Shown piece after piece: positions 54,892 through 61,669 of a DNA stretch of 61,669 nucleotides. Source of the stretch: Albidovulum sp. (GTDB lineage: Bacteria > Pseudomonadota > Alphaproteobacteria > Rhodobacterales > Rhodobacteraceae); NCBI GenBank assembly GCA_028823855.1, contig JAPPFL010000028.1:1-61669 (forward strand). The letters are read 5' to 3'. The notes under the pieces were generated by a model, which worked only from the letters and a program-made list of their open reading frames with translations, was not told where the DNA came from and ran no database searches. Made by a program: the position numbers and the translations under genes. How positions within the stretch are numbered: position 1 is the stretch's first letter; each line of letters opens with the position of its first letter.

Positions 54892-55695
54892 TTATGCGGA
54901 CTTGGCGCTCGCGAACTTGACCGCGTGGAATATCGCAAACGCGATAGCGATCAACATCAGCGAGCCGGCCACCGAAAGCACGCCGACCGTCGGAACCAGC
55001 GGCGTGTATCCTGATACAACTTTTGCGTACAGCCATTCCGGCAATGTACTGTCCGCACCGGTTGTAAACAGAGAAAGCGGGAAATTCCCCCAACTCAGCA
55101 GAAATGCGAAAAGCCCCGCAGACACTATACCCGGCATAAGTAGTGGCAGCGTGACTTCTCGAAGAATCTGCCAAGTCGATGCACCCATGTCGCGAGCGGC
55201 TTCCTCAAGGGCCGGATCAAATGAATACGCCCGTATCGCGATTATCAGAGTTGCGATCGGCGCGATCCATACCAGATGCGCGACCACGGCAGTTTTCCAG
55301 TCGGGAATTATTCCTAGAGCATTGAACCAGATCAATAGAGAAAGTCCCAAAACCGCCTGCGGGAAGAAAATCGGAAGCAGGATGACCTTCTGGAACAAAG
55401 ACCGGTGCTTCCAATTGTAGCGGGCAAACGCCAGAGCTCCGAAAAATCCAACTACCATGGATATCGCCGCGACGATCAACGCAATTCGGAGCGATACGGC
55501 GAGCAATTCCATCACCGTTTCGCTTGCAAATGCGCTGCTGTACCACTTCGTAGCATATTTCTTTATCGGAAATGTCAGATAACGCGCTCTGGAAATAGAA
55601 GCGAAGCCTACGGAAACCAGCGGCAGATACAAAAACGCAATAACGACGATGCCGTAGGCGTAGAGCGCCAGCTTTGCGGAGCGCGAAGCACCCAT
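54892..55695 (-). CDS. Polyamine-type ABC transporter permease 2 (PotC-like)
   Basis: This inner-membrane subunit has 267 residues and about six hydrophobic segments, starting at 55695 where its ATG overlaps the previous stop (TGATG). The EAA loop that contacts the ATPase is EEAARDMGASTWQILREVTL. The N-terminal segment YGIVVIAFLYLPLVSVGF and the end are typical of PotC-like proteins. It belongs to the importer that starts the microcompartment operon. Confidence 0.9.
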   Translation of the reverse strand: MGASRSAKLALYAYGIVVIAFLYLPLVSVGFASISRARYLTFPIKKYATKWYSSAFASETVMELLAVSLRIALIVAAISMVVGFFGALAFARYNWKHRSLFQKVILLPIFFPQAVLGLSLLIWFNALGIIPDWKTAVVAHLVWIAPIATLIIAIRAYSFDPALEEAARDMGASTWQILREVTLPLLMPGIVSAGLFAFLLSWGNFPLSLFTTGADSTLPEWLYAKVVSGYTPLVPTVGVLSVAGSLMLIAIAFAIFHAVKFASAKSA

Positions 55696-56549
55696 CACCT
55701 GTTCCGACCTATTATCGCGTCTAAATTGACGCGAGCGAGACCATAAGTAACCAAGCAGCCGATTATGGCAATCAAGACCACTGACAAGGCCGACCCGAGA
55801 GGCCAATTCTGGCTGTATGTGAACGCCGTTTCTATTTCATCGGCAATGACAATCACGGCTTGCCCGCCGAGCAGCTTGGATTCTGCTAGTGCGCCGGCGG
55901 CGAGAACGAATGACAATAGCGATCCCACTGCGATTCCTGGAGCCGCGAGCGGCAGATCGATTTCGATGAGAACCTGCCAGCGAGACGCGCCAAGGTCCGT
56001 TGCGGCCTGGCGGGCGTCGTCGGGTATCATGGCAATCCCCTGAGCAAGCGGGAATAGCATGAACGGGAGATATACATAGACCAGCCCGAAAACGATGACC
56101 GGCACATTGTAGAGGAGCCCGTCGAATCCTATTCCGAACCAGGCCCGCGCGTGGCCTTCGAGCAAGCCTCCCTTCATAAGCGTCAAAGACCAGCCGAACA
56201 GGCGAATGTTTTCCGACACGAATAGGGACATCACGACTAGCACCGTAATGGCCAGCGTAAAGCTTCGAAATACCTTGGCCATGGCATAGGCGAGAGGCCA
56301 GCAAAGAAGAAACAATGCGCACGTAGCTACGAACGCCATGCCTAGCGACCATAGCAGCGACTTATAGTAGTCCTGCTCGACCAAGGTCCTGAATGCTTCA
56401 AATGTGGGAAAGTGGGCGAGGCCGAATACCCGCTCCGGCATAGTGGAATACAAGGCAACGACTGCCAGCGGAGCCAGGAATCCGAGCGCGAGTACGACCA
56501 GAATTGGGAGCGAGCACAGAAATCCGAAGCGCTTGTCGGCTCTTTCCAC
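55695..56549 (-). CDS. Polyamine-type ABC transporter permease 1 (PotB-like)
   Basis: This 284-residue inner-membrane subunit starts with GTG at 56549, overlapping the ATPase stop by one base and preceded by AGGAG. Family features are the first membrane segment FLCSLPILVVLALGFLAPLA, the EAA loop DARQAATDLGASRWQVLIEI and six hydrophobic segments. Its stop overlaps the next permease start. With PotC-like and ATPase subunits it forms a heterodimeric permease of the spermidine/putrescine class. Confidence 0.9.
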   Translation of the reverse strand: MERADKRFGFLCSLPILVVLALGFLAPLAVVALYSTMPERVFGLAHFPTFEAFRTLVEQDYYKSLLWSLGMAFVATCALFLLCWPLAYAMAKVFRSFTLAITVLVVMSLFVSENIRLFGWSLTLMKGGLLEGHARAWFGIGFDGLLYNVPVIVFGLVYVYLPFMLFPLAQGIAMIPDDARQAATDLGASRWQVLIEIDLPLAAPGIAVGSLLSFVLAAGALAESKLLGGQAVIVIADEIETAFTYSQNWPLGSALSVVLIAIIGCLVTYGLARVNLDAIIGRNR

Positions 56550-57622
56550 TATCCGCCGCTCCTGATCAGATGCGTGTTCTCCACGTCCCAGCCGAGCAAT
56601 ACTTCGTCTCCTGCAACGCAGCTTAATCGGTCTTCGCGCAGTTTTTCGACTGTTAGCGTCGTTCCGTCTTTGCACTCGAACTCGTAGTGCAAACGAGATC
56701 CAAGTAGATATTCGGCGCGCAATTTGCCGAATACCCAGAAGTCGCTGTTTCCCTCCCCGTCGATTTGTCGAATAAATTCCGGTCTAACCATGAGAGTCCC
56801 GAATTCGTCGTCGACCAGCCCCAAATTCAGGTTCTCTCTTGAATGCAAGGCGCTCGCAGCGATGCCGCTTCGCTCCGACCCGTCGATATCGAATAAATTC
56901 ACTTCGCCCATGAATTCGGCGACGAACTTGCTGACCGGCTTAGCGTAGATTTGATCGGCGGTTGCGATCTGTTCGAATTGCCCCGCGTTCATGATCGCGA
57001 TCCGGTCGGACATGACCATGGCCTCTTCGAGCGAATGCGTAATGTAGACGAACGTCTTGCCCGTCCTCTCGTGCAGGTCTTTCAGTTCTTTTTCGAGGGC
57101 TTTGCGCAATCTGTAGTCCAGCGCCGAAAGCGGTTCGTCGAAGAACAGGATTTCCGGGTCGAACGCCAGCGCCCTCGCCAGGGCCACGCGTTGCTGCTCG
57201 CCGCCGGAGCATTGCGCAATTCGTTTGTGGTAGTAGTCGCGCGGCAGTCGAAGCAAGTCCAAGAGTTCATTCGCTCTTTCCTGTCGCCGATCTTGGGGCT
57301 CCCTCCGGATTTTCAAGGGAAATTCGATGTTCTGGCCTACCGTCTTGTGAGGGAATAGCGCGAGAGACTGAAAGACCATGCAGGTCGGGCGTTTGTTTGC
57401 CGGCGTGCCTTCGATCCTCTTTCCGCGCAGGCGAATTTCACCTTCCGTCGGCTCATCCATGCCGACGAGCAGCCTGATAAGCGTAGTTTTGCCGCTACCC
57501 GAGGGTCCGACAATCGTCAGGAATTCGCCTTCAAAGATTTCGAGGCTGATGTTTTGGAGCGCCTGGAACGCGCCGAAGTTTTTTGAGAGCCCGTCGAGCT
57601 TGAGAATCGTTGAGCCTACCAT
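56549..57622 (-). CDS. Polyamine-type ABC transporter ATP-binding protein (PotA-like)
   Basis: This ATPase subunit of the importer has 357 residues. Walker A is VGPSGSGKTTL, the Q-loop VFQSLALFPH, the signature CSGGEQQRVALARAL, Walker B ILFFDEPLSAL and the switch His in YITHSLEEAM. The C-terminal third (about 240-357) is the TOBE-type regulatory domain of PotA-like proteins. It follows the binding-protein gene after 57 bp and overlaps the next gene by one base. Confidence 0.92.
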   Translation of the reverse strand: MVGSTILKLDGLSKNFGAFQALQNISLEIFEGEFLTIVGPSGSGKTTLIRLLVGMDEPTEGEIRLRGKRIEGTPANKRPTCMVFQSLALFPHKTVGQNIEFPLKIRREPQDRRQERANELLDLLRLPRDYYHKRIAQCSGGEQQRVALARALAFDPEILFFDEPLSALDYRLRKALEKELKDLHERTGKTFVYITHSLEEAMVMSDRIAIMNAGQFEQIATADQIYAKPVSKFVAEFMGEVNLFDIDGSERSGIAASALHSRENLNLGLVDDEFGTLMVRPEFIRQIDGEGNSDFWVFGKLRAEYLLGSRLHYEFECKDGTTLTVEKLREDRLSCVAGDEVLLGWDVENTHLIRSGG

Positions 57623-57679
57623 TCCCTAACCGCCTGCCAAACAGGTCCGGCGCGCATCGCGCCGGACCCTGGGAATAGA

Positions 57680-58810
57680 TTATCCGCGCTTCGCCGCCGT
57701 GTAGATTTCGATAAGCGAATCATAGGATTCCACTATTTCATAATCTAGGCATCTCGAAAGCTCCTCGGACAGGCTGTCCCATTGAATCGCGTCCAGTTCG
57801 TCCGCGTCGAATAGCTCCATAACACCGGGATCGCCCATTTGCGAAACAGGGTTGTACGTTCCCTCGGCAAATGCGACCGCTTTGGAGATTTCGGCGGATT
57901 GCACGAATTCCAGGAAGTCCTCCGCCAAGGAGGAGGGATCGGGATTGTTGACCTTTGAGGTCAATTCAATCCAAACTACTCCGCCCTTGCCGTCTACGGG
58001 GCCGGATGCCGGCGTGATGGCCCGAACCTGCGTCACGCCGTCGTAGCGCGCGGGGGACGCCGTATACGTTCCGCCCGTGAAATAGGCATCGATCTCACCG
58101 TTAATCAACGCCGTATTCATGGCGACCAAATCGTCGGTCAAAAGCTTCGCCCCGCCGAAAATTGCTTCCGCTGTCGTGCGGAATTTTTCGGCGTCATCGC
58201 CCTCGATTGCGGCGAAGGGATTCAGCCCCGCGGTCAATGCGATGTGCATGACGTTCCAGTTGTCGTATGTCAGCACGCCGTAACGCTGGCTCATGCCCGA
58301 ATCCAGAAACAGGTTCCATCCCTCGTCTTCTGCCATGGCGCGACTCACCACGTCCGTGTTGACCACGAAGCTGAAGGGGCCGTAGCGCTGCGGCATTCCA
58401 ATGAGTTCTCCGTCGTCGCCGAATGCCAGCGGATAAGGCCCCTGGAACTCGGAAAGCATGCTATCGAAAAACGGAAGGAACCGATCTTTGTCCAGCGGAA
58501 GGATCAACCCTTCCGGATAGAGCTGCGCCCTTGCCCAAGGCTGGTTTACATTGATAAGGTCCCAAACATTGACCTCTCCCGCGCGGAGCTTGTTGATCAT
58601 GTCTGGATCCGAGGTGCCGCTTTCGGCGCGAACGGTAGCATCGGGATTGGCGCGGCGAAACGGACCAAGCACTTCATCGGAATTGTACCCTTCCCAACAA
58701 AGTATGTTCAATTGATCGTTTCTTTCGGCCAATGCCTTGGAACCGGCCAACGCTCCCAGTCCTAGCGTTCCCGCAAAACCGGCATTGAAGGATCGTCTTG
58801 ATACACGCAT
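57680..58810 (-). CDS. Polyamine-type ABC transporter substrate-binding protein with Tat signal
   Basis: This periplasmic receptor is the first gene of the microcompartment operon. From the ATG at 58810 (GGAGGTGA site) it has 376 residues. The N-terminus MRVSRRSFNAGFAGTLGLGA is a Tat-type signal with twin Arg and S-F-N, followed by ALAGSKALA. The mature part shows the PotD-family opening LNILCWEGYNSDEVLGPF and further family blocks such as WDLINVNQPWARAQ. Ligand residues cannot be assigned, but PotD-type proteins bind amines, so an amino alcohol or aminoketone precursor would suit the operon. Confidence 0.9.
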   Translation of the reverse strand: MRVSRRSFNAGFAGTLGLGALAGSKALAERNDQLNILCWEGYNSDEVLGPFRRANPDATVRAESGTSDPDMINKLRAGEVNVWDLINVNQPWARAQLYPEGLILPLDKDRFLPFFDSMLSEFQGPYPLAFGDDGELIGMPQRYGPFSFVVNTDVVSRAMAEDEGWNLFLDSGMSQRYGVLTYDNWNVMHIALTAGLNPFAAIEGDDAEKFRTTAEAIFGGAKLLTDDLVAMNTALINGEIDAYFTGGTYTASPARYDGVTQVRAITPASGPVDGKGGVVWIELTSKVNNPDPSSLAEDFLEFVQSAEISKAVAFAEGTYNPVSQMGDPGVMELFDADELDAIQWDSLSEELSRCLDYEIVESYDSLIEIYTAAKRG

Positions 58811-59323
58811 ATGTTTCTCACCTCCATTATTTTCTTGGGTTTCAACCGTTAAGCCATCCTTTATATCCGACATCCGCGGAAGAGACTTGACGGCAATTGC
58901 CCGAAATTTGACATAAGCTCAGCTTCGCTACAATCCCGCAAGGAAGAATTTTCGGCGATTCCGATTTTGCCTCCGATGGTTCGCGACTCGATTTCCCTTG
59001 CGCGCCAATGCTCAGAGGTCCGAATTGGATCTGCGAGCGCTGCGATTCGCCAATTCCAATCACGCGCCGCTATTCGGCGTGACAACGGATTTTGCGCGGA
59101 CGTTCCCAACGAACAGTTGCCCCCGAAATATCAGATTTTGAAGAAAGTGGATTTTGGGACCGTCGAAATAGAAAATTGAAAGCGGAAACCGTCAATTTGC
59201 GTGCTATAAACCGAAGCCGCGACGCACGCCGCCTGCAAAATTCAAGCTAATCGGAATGCTCTACAGATCGTCGAATTTCACTTTCGGATGCCTTGCCGAA
59301 ATTTGGTAAGCGAAGCCTTTCGC
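58811..59323. other. Upstream region of the microcompartment operon
   Basis: This 513-bp stretch must contain the promoter of the operon on the minus strand. A TATAAA-like box lies near 58862 on that strand, but I see no well-spaced -35 element. No regulator gene lies beside the operon, and no gene is apparent in the stretch. Confidence 0.4.
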
Positions 59324-59644
59324 TTATCCGTTGCATGGCGGAATCCAATATGAAACCAAGTCTGATTCCTCGGCAAGGCGAGCCGATCGGCCGGCAGGAG
59401 TTTCGTGAGCCATCAGGCGTGTTCCCTTATTGCGATGTACGCACGGCAACGCCGGGTTATTGGCGAGTCGCGCACTTAAGTCGCCGGTTTGCCCGATATA
59501 GACCGGATACCACCCGGCAGCATTCCTCGCTACAAACATATAGTTGCCCCCTACGCGCTTTAGCGACGGGTTTTCCATCGAGTAGACGAACCAGTACCTA
59601 TAAGTATTTCCCGTTGAGCCGGGCCAGTCAATTGTTTCAGCCAT
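59324..59644 (-). CDS. Small GIY-YIG-type nuclease domain protein
   Basis: A 106-residue protein starting after AGGAGA at 59644. The central segment, GGNYMFVARNAAGWYPVYIG followed by QTGDLSARL, has the spacing of a GIY-YIG domain, with G-N-Y and V-Y-I-G as the two motif halves and a downstream Arg. Further on, an acidic residue in ARLAEESDLVSYWIPPCN could serve as the metal-binding Glu, followed by the conserved P-x-C-N end. Free-standing domains of this size are common in alphaproteobacteria; their role in DNA repair or mobile DNA is not settled. It is the only intact gene between the microcompartment operon and the right-hand IS element besides the small one at 59972. Confidence 0.7.
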   Translation of the reverse strand: MAETIDWPGSTGNTYRYWFVYSMENPSLKRVGGNYMFVARNAAGWYPVYIGQTGDLSARLANNPALPCVHRNKGTRLMAHETPAGRSARLAEESDLVSYWIPPCNG

Positions 59645-59971
59645 CGACCTATCTTCTCCTAGGTACTTTTACCCTTCGACTCCTCCGTCGATTCAGGCAA
59701 CCGTATTGTTGCTTGGCAATTGGCGCGCTCGCCAAAGAACTCGGCCAGTCCGGCACCGCGCGCGGACGTACGTGGAGTTGAGATTTTTACTGCTTGCCAT
59801 GGGTCGCAAACATCGGACCGATGCCATATCAATCGCGATTTTTTTGCTATTGTTGCAACCGGTCTACACTCCAATCAACCCGATCAACAGAAATCGGCTT
59901 AATCCGTCGAAAGATTTAGGCTGAGGTTGCGAATTCCGATTTGGACTCGCTGCGCATTTGGAACGCACTGC
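59645..59971. other. Gap without a recognisable gene
   Basis: A 327-bp stretch between the GIY-YIG gene and the small acidic gene, both on the minus strand. Nothing identifiable on either strand. Confidence 0.35.
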
Positions 59972-60280
59972 CTATACGCGCATTCCAGATTCCTCCTCGA
60001 AATACCAACGCGCAACTTGCGCGAAACCGGACATCCTATTACGGTCATCAGGTTCGCACCAACTTCTTGCTTGTACGAGCTTTTCGGGTTCCGAAAAATC
60101 TGAATCAAGAATAACTTCAATTTCCCGTTTTACTTTTTTTCGATCGCTAGCCAATTCGTCGTCGTCAAGATTTAGATGCTCAATCATGTGTCGCGCGGCC
60201 ATATCGCCTCCATCTTTCGGTAGAATATTACCCGCGTCTGTAAATTTGAACTTCGATTCACATTCCGAGTCAGATGGCAT
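59972..60280 (-). CDS. Small acidic hypothetical protein
   Basis: A 102-residue frame from the ATG at 60280, or up to 121 residues if a TTG at 60337 is used. The composition is protein-like and acidic, with segments such as DGGDMAARHMIEHLNLDDDE and a helical KKVKREIEVILDSDFSEPEK. No membrane segment or known motif is seen. The ribosome binding site is weak for both starts. I do not recognise the family. Confidence 0.4.
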   Translation of the reverse strand: MPSDSECESKFKFTDAGNILPKDGGDMAARHMIEHLNLDDDELASDRKKVKREIEVILDSDFSEPEKLVQARSWCEPDDRNRMSGFAQVARWYFEEESGMRV

Positions 60281-60411
60281 GACGTGACGGCGCTCATCAA
60301 ACCAAACCCCTTTTGCTTCGCCGCAAGTTAGAGGCAAAGCCCTGACGCCGGAATGCGAAGAGGGTCCGCAGCTCAGAAAAAAATTATTGTAGTCAAGTCG
60401 ACGATCTGGCC

Positions 60412-61669
60412 GGGGTGTGGGTCAAAAAAGTTCCCGGGCGATATTGCGCGGCGATTCGCCCGGCGCCATACTGCTGCGAGGCGGAAACCAAAACATAAAA
60501 GAGCAGTACTATGAAAAATCCAAAACCGCCAAGCGCGGCCCAGGGCCGCGCACTGGCGAATATCGATCGCGCACTGGAAAAACTGGAGGCTCGCGGCGTG
60601 CCGGAGGCGGAGCTGCAAGAGCTGCGCGAGGTGCGCGAGATCCTGGGCGGCGCGCCGCTGGACCGGATCGAGGCGATGGTCGCGGACCTGATCCCCGGCC
60701 GCGTCGACGACATGGACTTCGAGGCGGTCGAGGCGGCGCTGTGGGACGGCTCGCACTCGGCGGTGCGGGACGCTCTGGAGCGGGGGCGCGGAGCCGGAAT
60801 GCGGCTGCGGCGCGGAGCCGGCGCGCAAGGGCCGGAAAAAAAAACGATAGCGACCCGGTTCGGGAGGGTTTCCTTCGATCGCCAGTACTTCCATTGCGCG
60901 AAGTGCGGGAGCGGGCTTGTTCCGCGCGACCTTGCGCTCGGCGTCGCCGGGGAGAGCTTTTCGCCGGGGCTGCTGCGGGTCGTCGCCCGCTTCAACGCCG
61001 AGGCCGGCGCGCGCCGGGCGAGCGAGTTGATCTTCGAATCGATGCGCCTTTCGATCGGCCCGAGCCAGGTCGGGCGCAAGGCGAGGAAGGTGGGCGAGAG
61101 GGTCCGGGAGTGGGAACTGTCGGAAACGGCGCCGTCCGGTCCGGACGCGTCCGTCTGCGGCGTGGCCGTCGACGGCACCGGGATTCCGGTGCGAAAACAG
61201 GAGGTTGCGGACCGCGCGGGCAAGCAGGAGGACGGCTCTGCGAAGACCCGGGAAGTGAAGGCGGCGGCGTTCTTCAACCTCGGCCCGCCCGACAGAAAAA
61301 CCGGCAACGCGCAGCGCGACCCGGGCAGCGTAACGGCAGCAGCCGCGATCGAAAGCGCCGCCGCCCGCGACGCGGACAGGGAGCCGTCGCCCTTCGCGCG
61401 GCGGCTCGCGCGGGAGGCGGAGCGCCGCGGCTACGGCCGTTCGGACGTGCAGTTCGCGCTCGGGGACGGCGGGGCCTGGATCTGGAACACGGTCGGCGAG
61501 CTCTTTCCCGACGCGATCCAGATCCTGGATCTCTACCGCGTGCTGGAGCGGGTCTCCGACGCGGCGAAGGCGATCCACGGCCGGGGGGACATGGCGAAGG
61601 CCCTCGCGAAGCGCTGGCGCGGCATGATCAAGTCCGGGCGGCTCCAGCCGGTCGTCGACGAGCTCAAGT
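60412..61669 (+). mobile_element. ISKra4-like insertion sequence, left part (runs off the right edge)
   Basis: Base composition changes sharply to GC-rich near 60410-60430 and stays so to the window end. The left end is probably close to the GGGGTGTGGGTC at 60412, but without the right end the terminal repeat cannot be confirmed. The element carries one transposase gene that continues past the window. Confidence 0.55.
60511..61669 (+). CDS. ISKra4-family transposase, N-terminal part (open at the right edge)
   Basis: A DDE-type transposase frame starting at the ATG at 60511 and still open after 386 codons. The N-terminal region is helical (ANIDRALEKLEARGVPEAEL). It is followed by TRFGRVSFDRQYFHCAKCGS, where a Cys pair resembles the zinc-binding segment of the family, and LALGVAGESFSPGLLRVVAR. 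The first catalytic Asp is in CGVAVDGTGIPV and the second in LGDGGAWIWN; ILDLYRVLERV follows, as in ISKra4 members. The codons are far more GC-rich than those of the resident genes, indicating transfer. A frame on the opposite strand is a shadow of this gene. Confidence 0.87.
   Translation, partial: MKNPKPPSAAQGRALANIDRALEKLEARGVPEAELQELREVREILGGAPLDRIEAMVADLIPGRVDDMDFEAVEAALWDGSHSAVRDALERGRGAGMRLRRGAGAQGPEKKTIATRFGRVSFDRQYFHCAKCGSGLVPRDLALGVAGESFSPGLLRVVARFNAEAGARRASELIFESMRLSIGPSQVGRKARKVGERVREWELSETAPSGPDASVCGVAVDGTGIPVRKQEVADRAGKQEDGSAKTREVKAAAFFNLGPPDRKTGNAQRDPGSVTAAAAIESAAARDADREPSPFARRLAREAERRGYGRSDVQFALGDGGAWIWNTVGELFPDAIQILDLYRVLERVSDAAKAIHGRGDMAKALAKRWRGMIKSGRLQPVVDELK

Noticed and set aside
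47513-58810. Classical Pdu or Eut microcompartment
   Set aside because: There is no diol dehydratase, ethanolamine ammonia-lyase, glycyl radical enzyme, PduL or cobalamin gene; the enzyme set fits the AAUM type instead.
60373-61578. Long minus-strand frame of 401 codons at the right edge
   Set aside because: It is the opposite strand of the GC-rich transposase gene; its Arg/Ala/Pro-rich sequence has no family features, while the plus strand has clear transposase motifs.
1-61669. CRISPR arrays and rRNA genes
   Set aside because: I looked for regularly spaced direct repeats, cas-like proteins and rRNA sequence and found none.

Overview
The window looks like a chromosomal stretch of an alphaproteobacterium that is probably host-associated. 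IF-3, the 1-Cys peroxiredoxin, HflK/HflC, the TRAP and ABC importers and the L-serine dehydratase all read like alphaproteobacterial proteins. The wide gaps filled with decayed sequence, the transposase pieces at both edges, the ankyrin protein and several broken genes suggest a genome undergoing erosion. The lineage and lifestyle are my inference from protein style and genome texture, not from a search.

Layout. 1-4207: tail of an IS1634-type transposase, then an ATPase-ankyrin gene cut by one in-frame TAG and a decayed second copy of its Walker A region. 4208-6279: phosphate acetyltransferase and a short-form citrate synthase, divergent and only 32 bp apart. 6912-16605: a carbohydrate/polyol module with an SDR, three Gfo/Idh/MocA oxidoreductases, a sugar isomerase/epimerase-like protein and a ribose-type ABC importer with two different permeases. 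17057-24726: a TRAP transporter facing an SDR and a hydantoinase/oxoprolinase HyuA-HyuB pair. 24957-33989: 1-Cys peroxiredoxin, a small DUF5678-like/retropepsin-like pair, hflC-hflK, gor-rpiA and sdaA. About 34420-36355: an AT-rich island bounded by an 18-bp perfect inverted repeat. It carries small genes, a strong terminator, three copies of a 25-nt palindromic element and a tRNA-Ser-like gene interrupted by one of those copies. 37301-43828: thrS and infC, separated by about 4 kb of decayed DNA; infC seems to start at AUA. 44029-46377: an atypical SDR and an SMP-30/isochorismatase fusion.

47513-58810 is the most striking part: thirteen genes on the minus strand encoding a bacterial microcompartment. 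In transcription order they are: binding protein, ATPase and two permeases of a spermidine/putrescine-type ABC importer; SDR; APH-type kinase; class III aminotransferase-like enzyme; CoA-acylating aldehyde dehydrogenase; BMC-T; a small unknown protein; BMC-P; BMC-H; a second BMC-T. The enzyme set is that of the aminoacetone/1-amino-2-propanol microcompartment (AAUM, formerly RMM) of Mycobacterium and Rhodococcus. The proposed route is: uptake, amino-ketone/amino-alcohol redox step, phosphorylation, elimination of phosphate and ammonia to an aldehyde, and oxidation to acyl-CoA inside the shell. The distant phosphotransacetylase and citrate/methylcitrate-type synthase could use the product. The window ends with a GIY-YIG protein and a GC-rich ISKra4-like transposase running off the edge.
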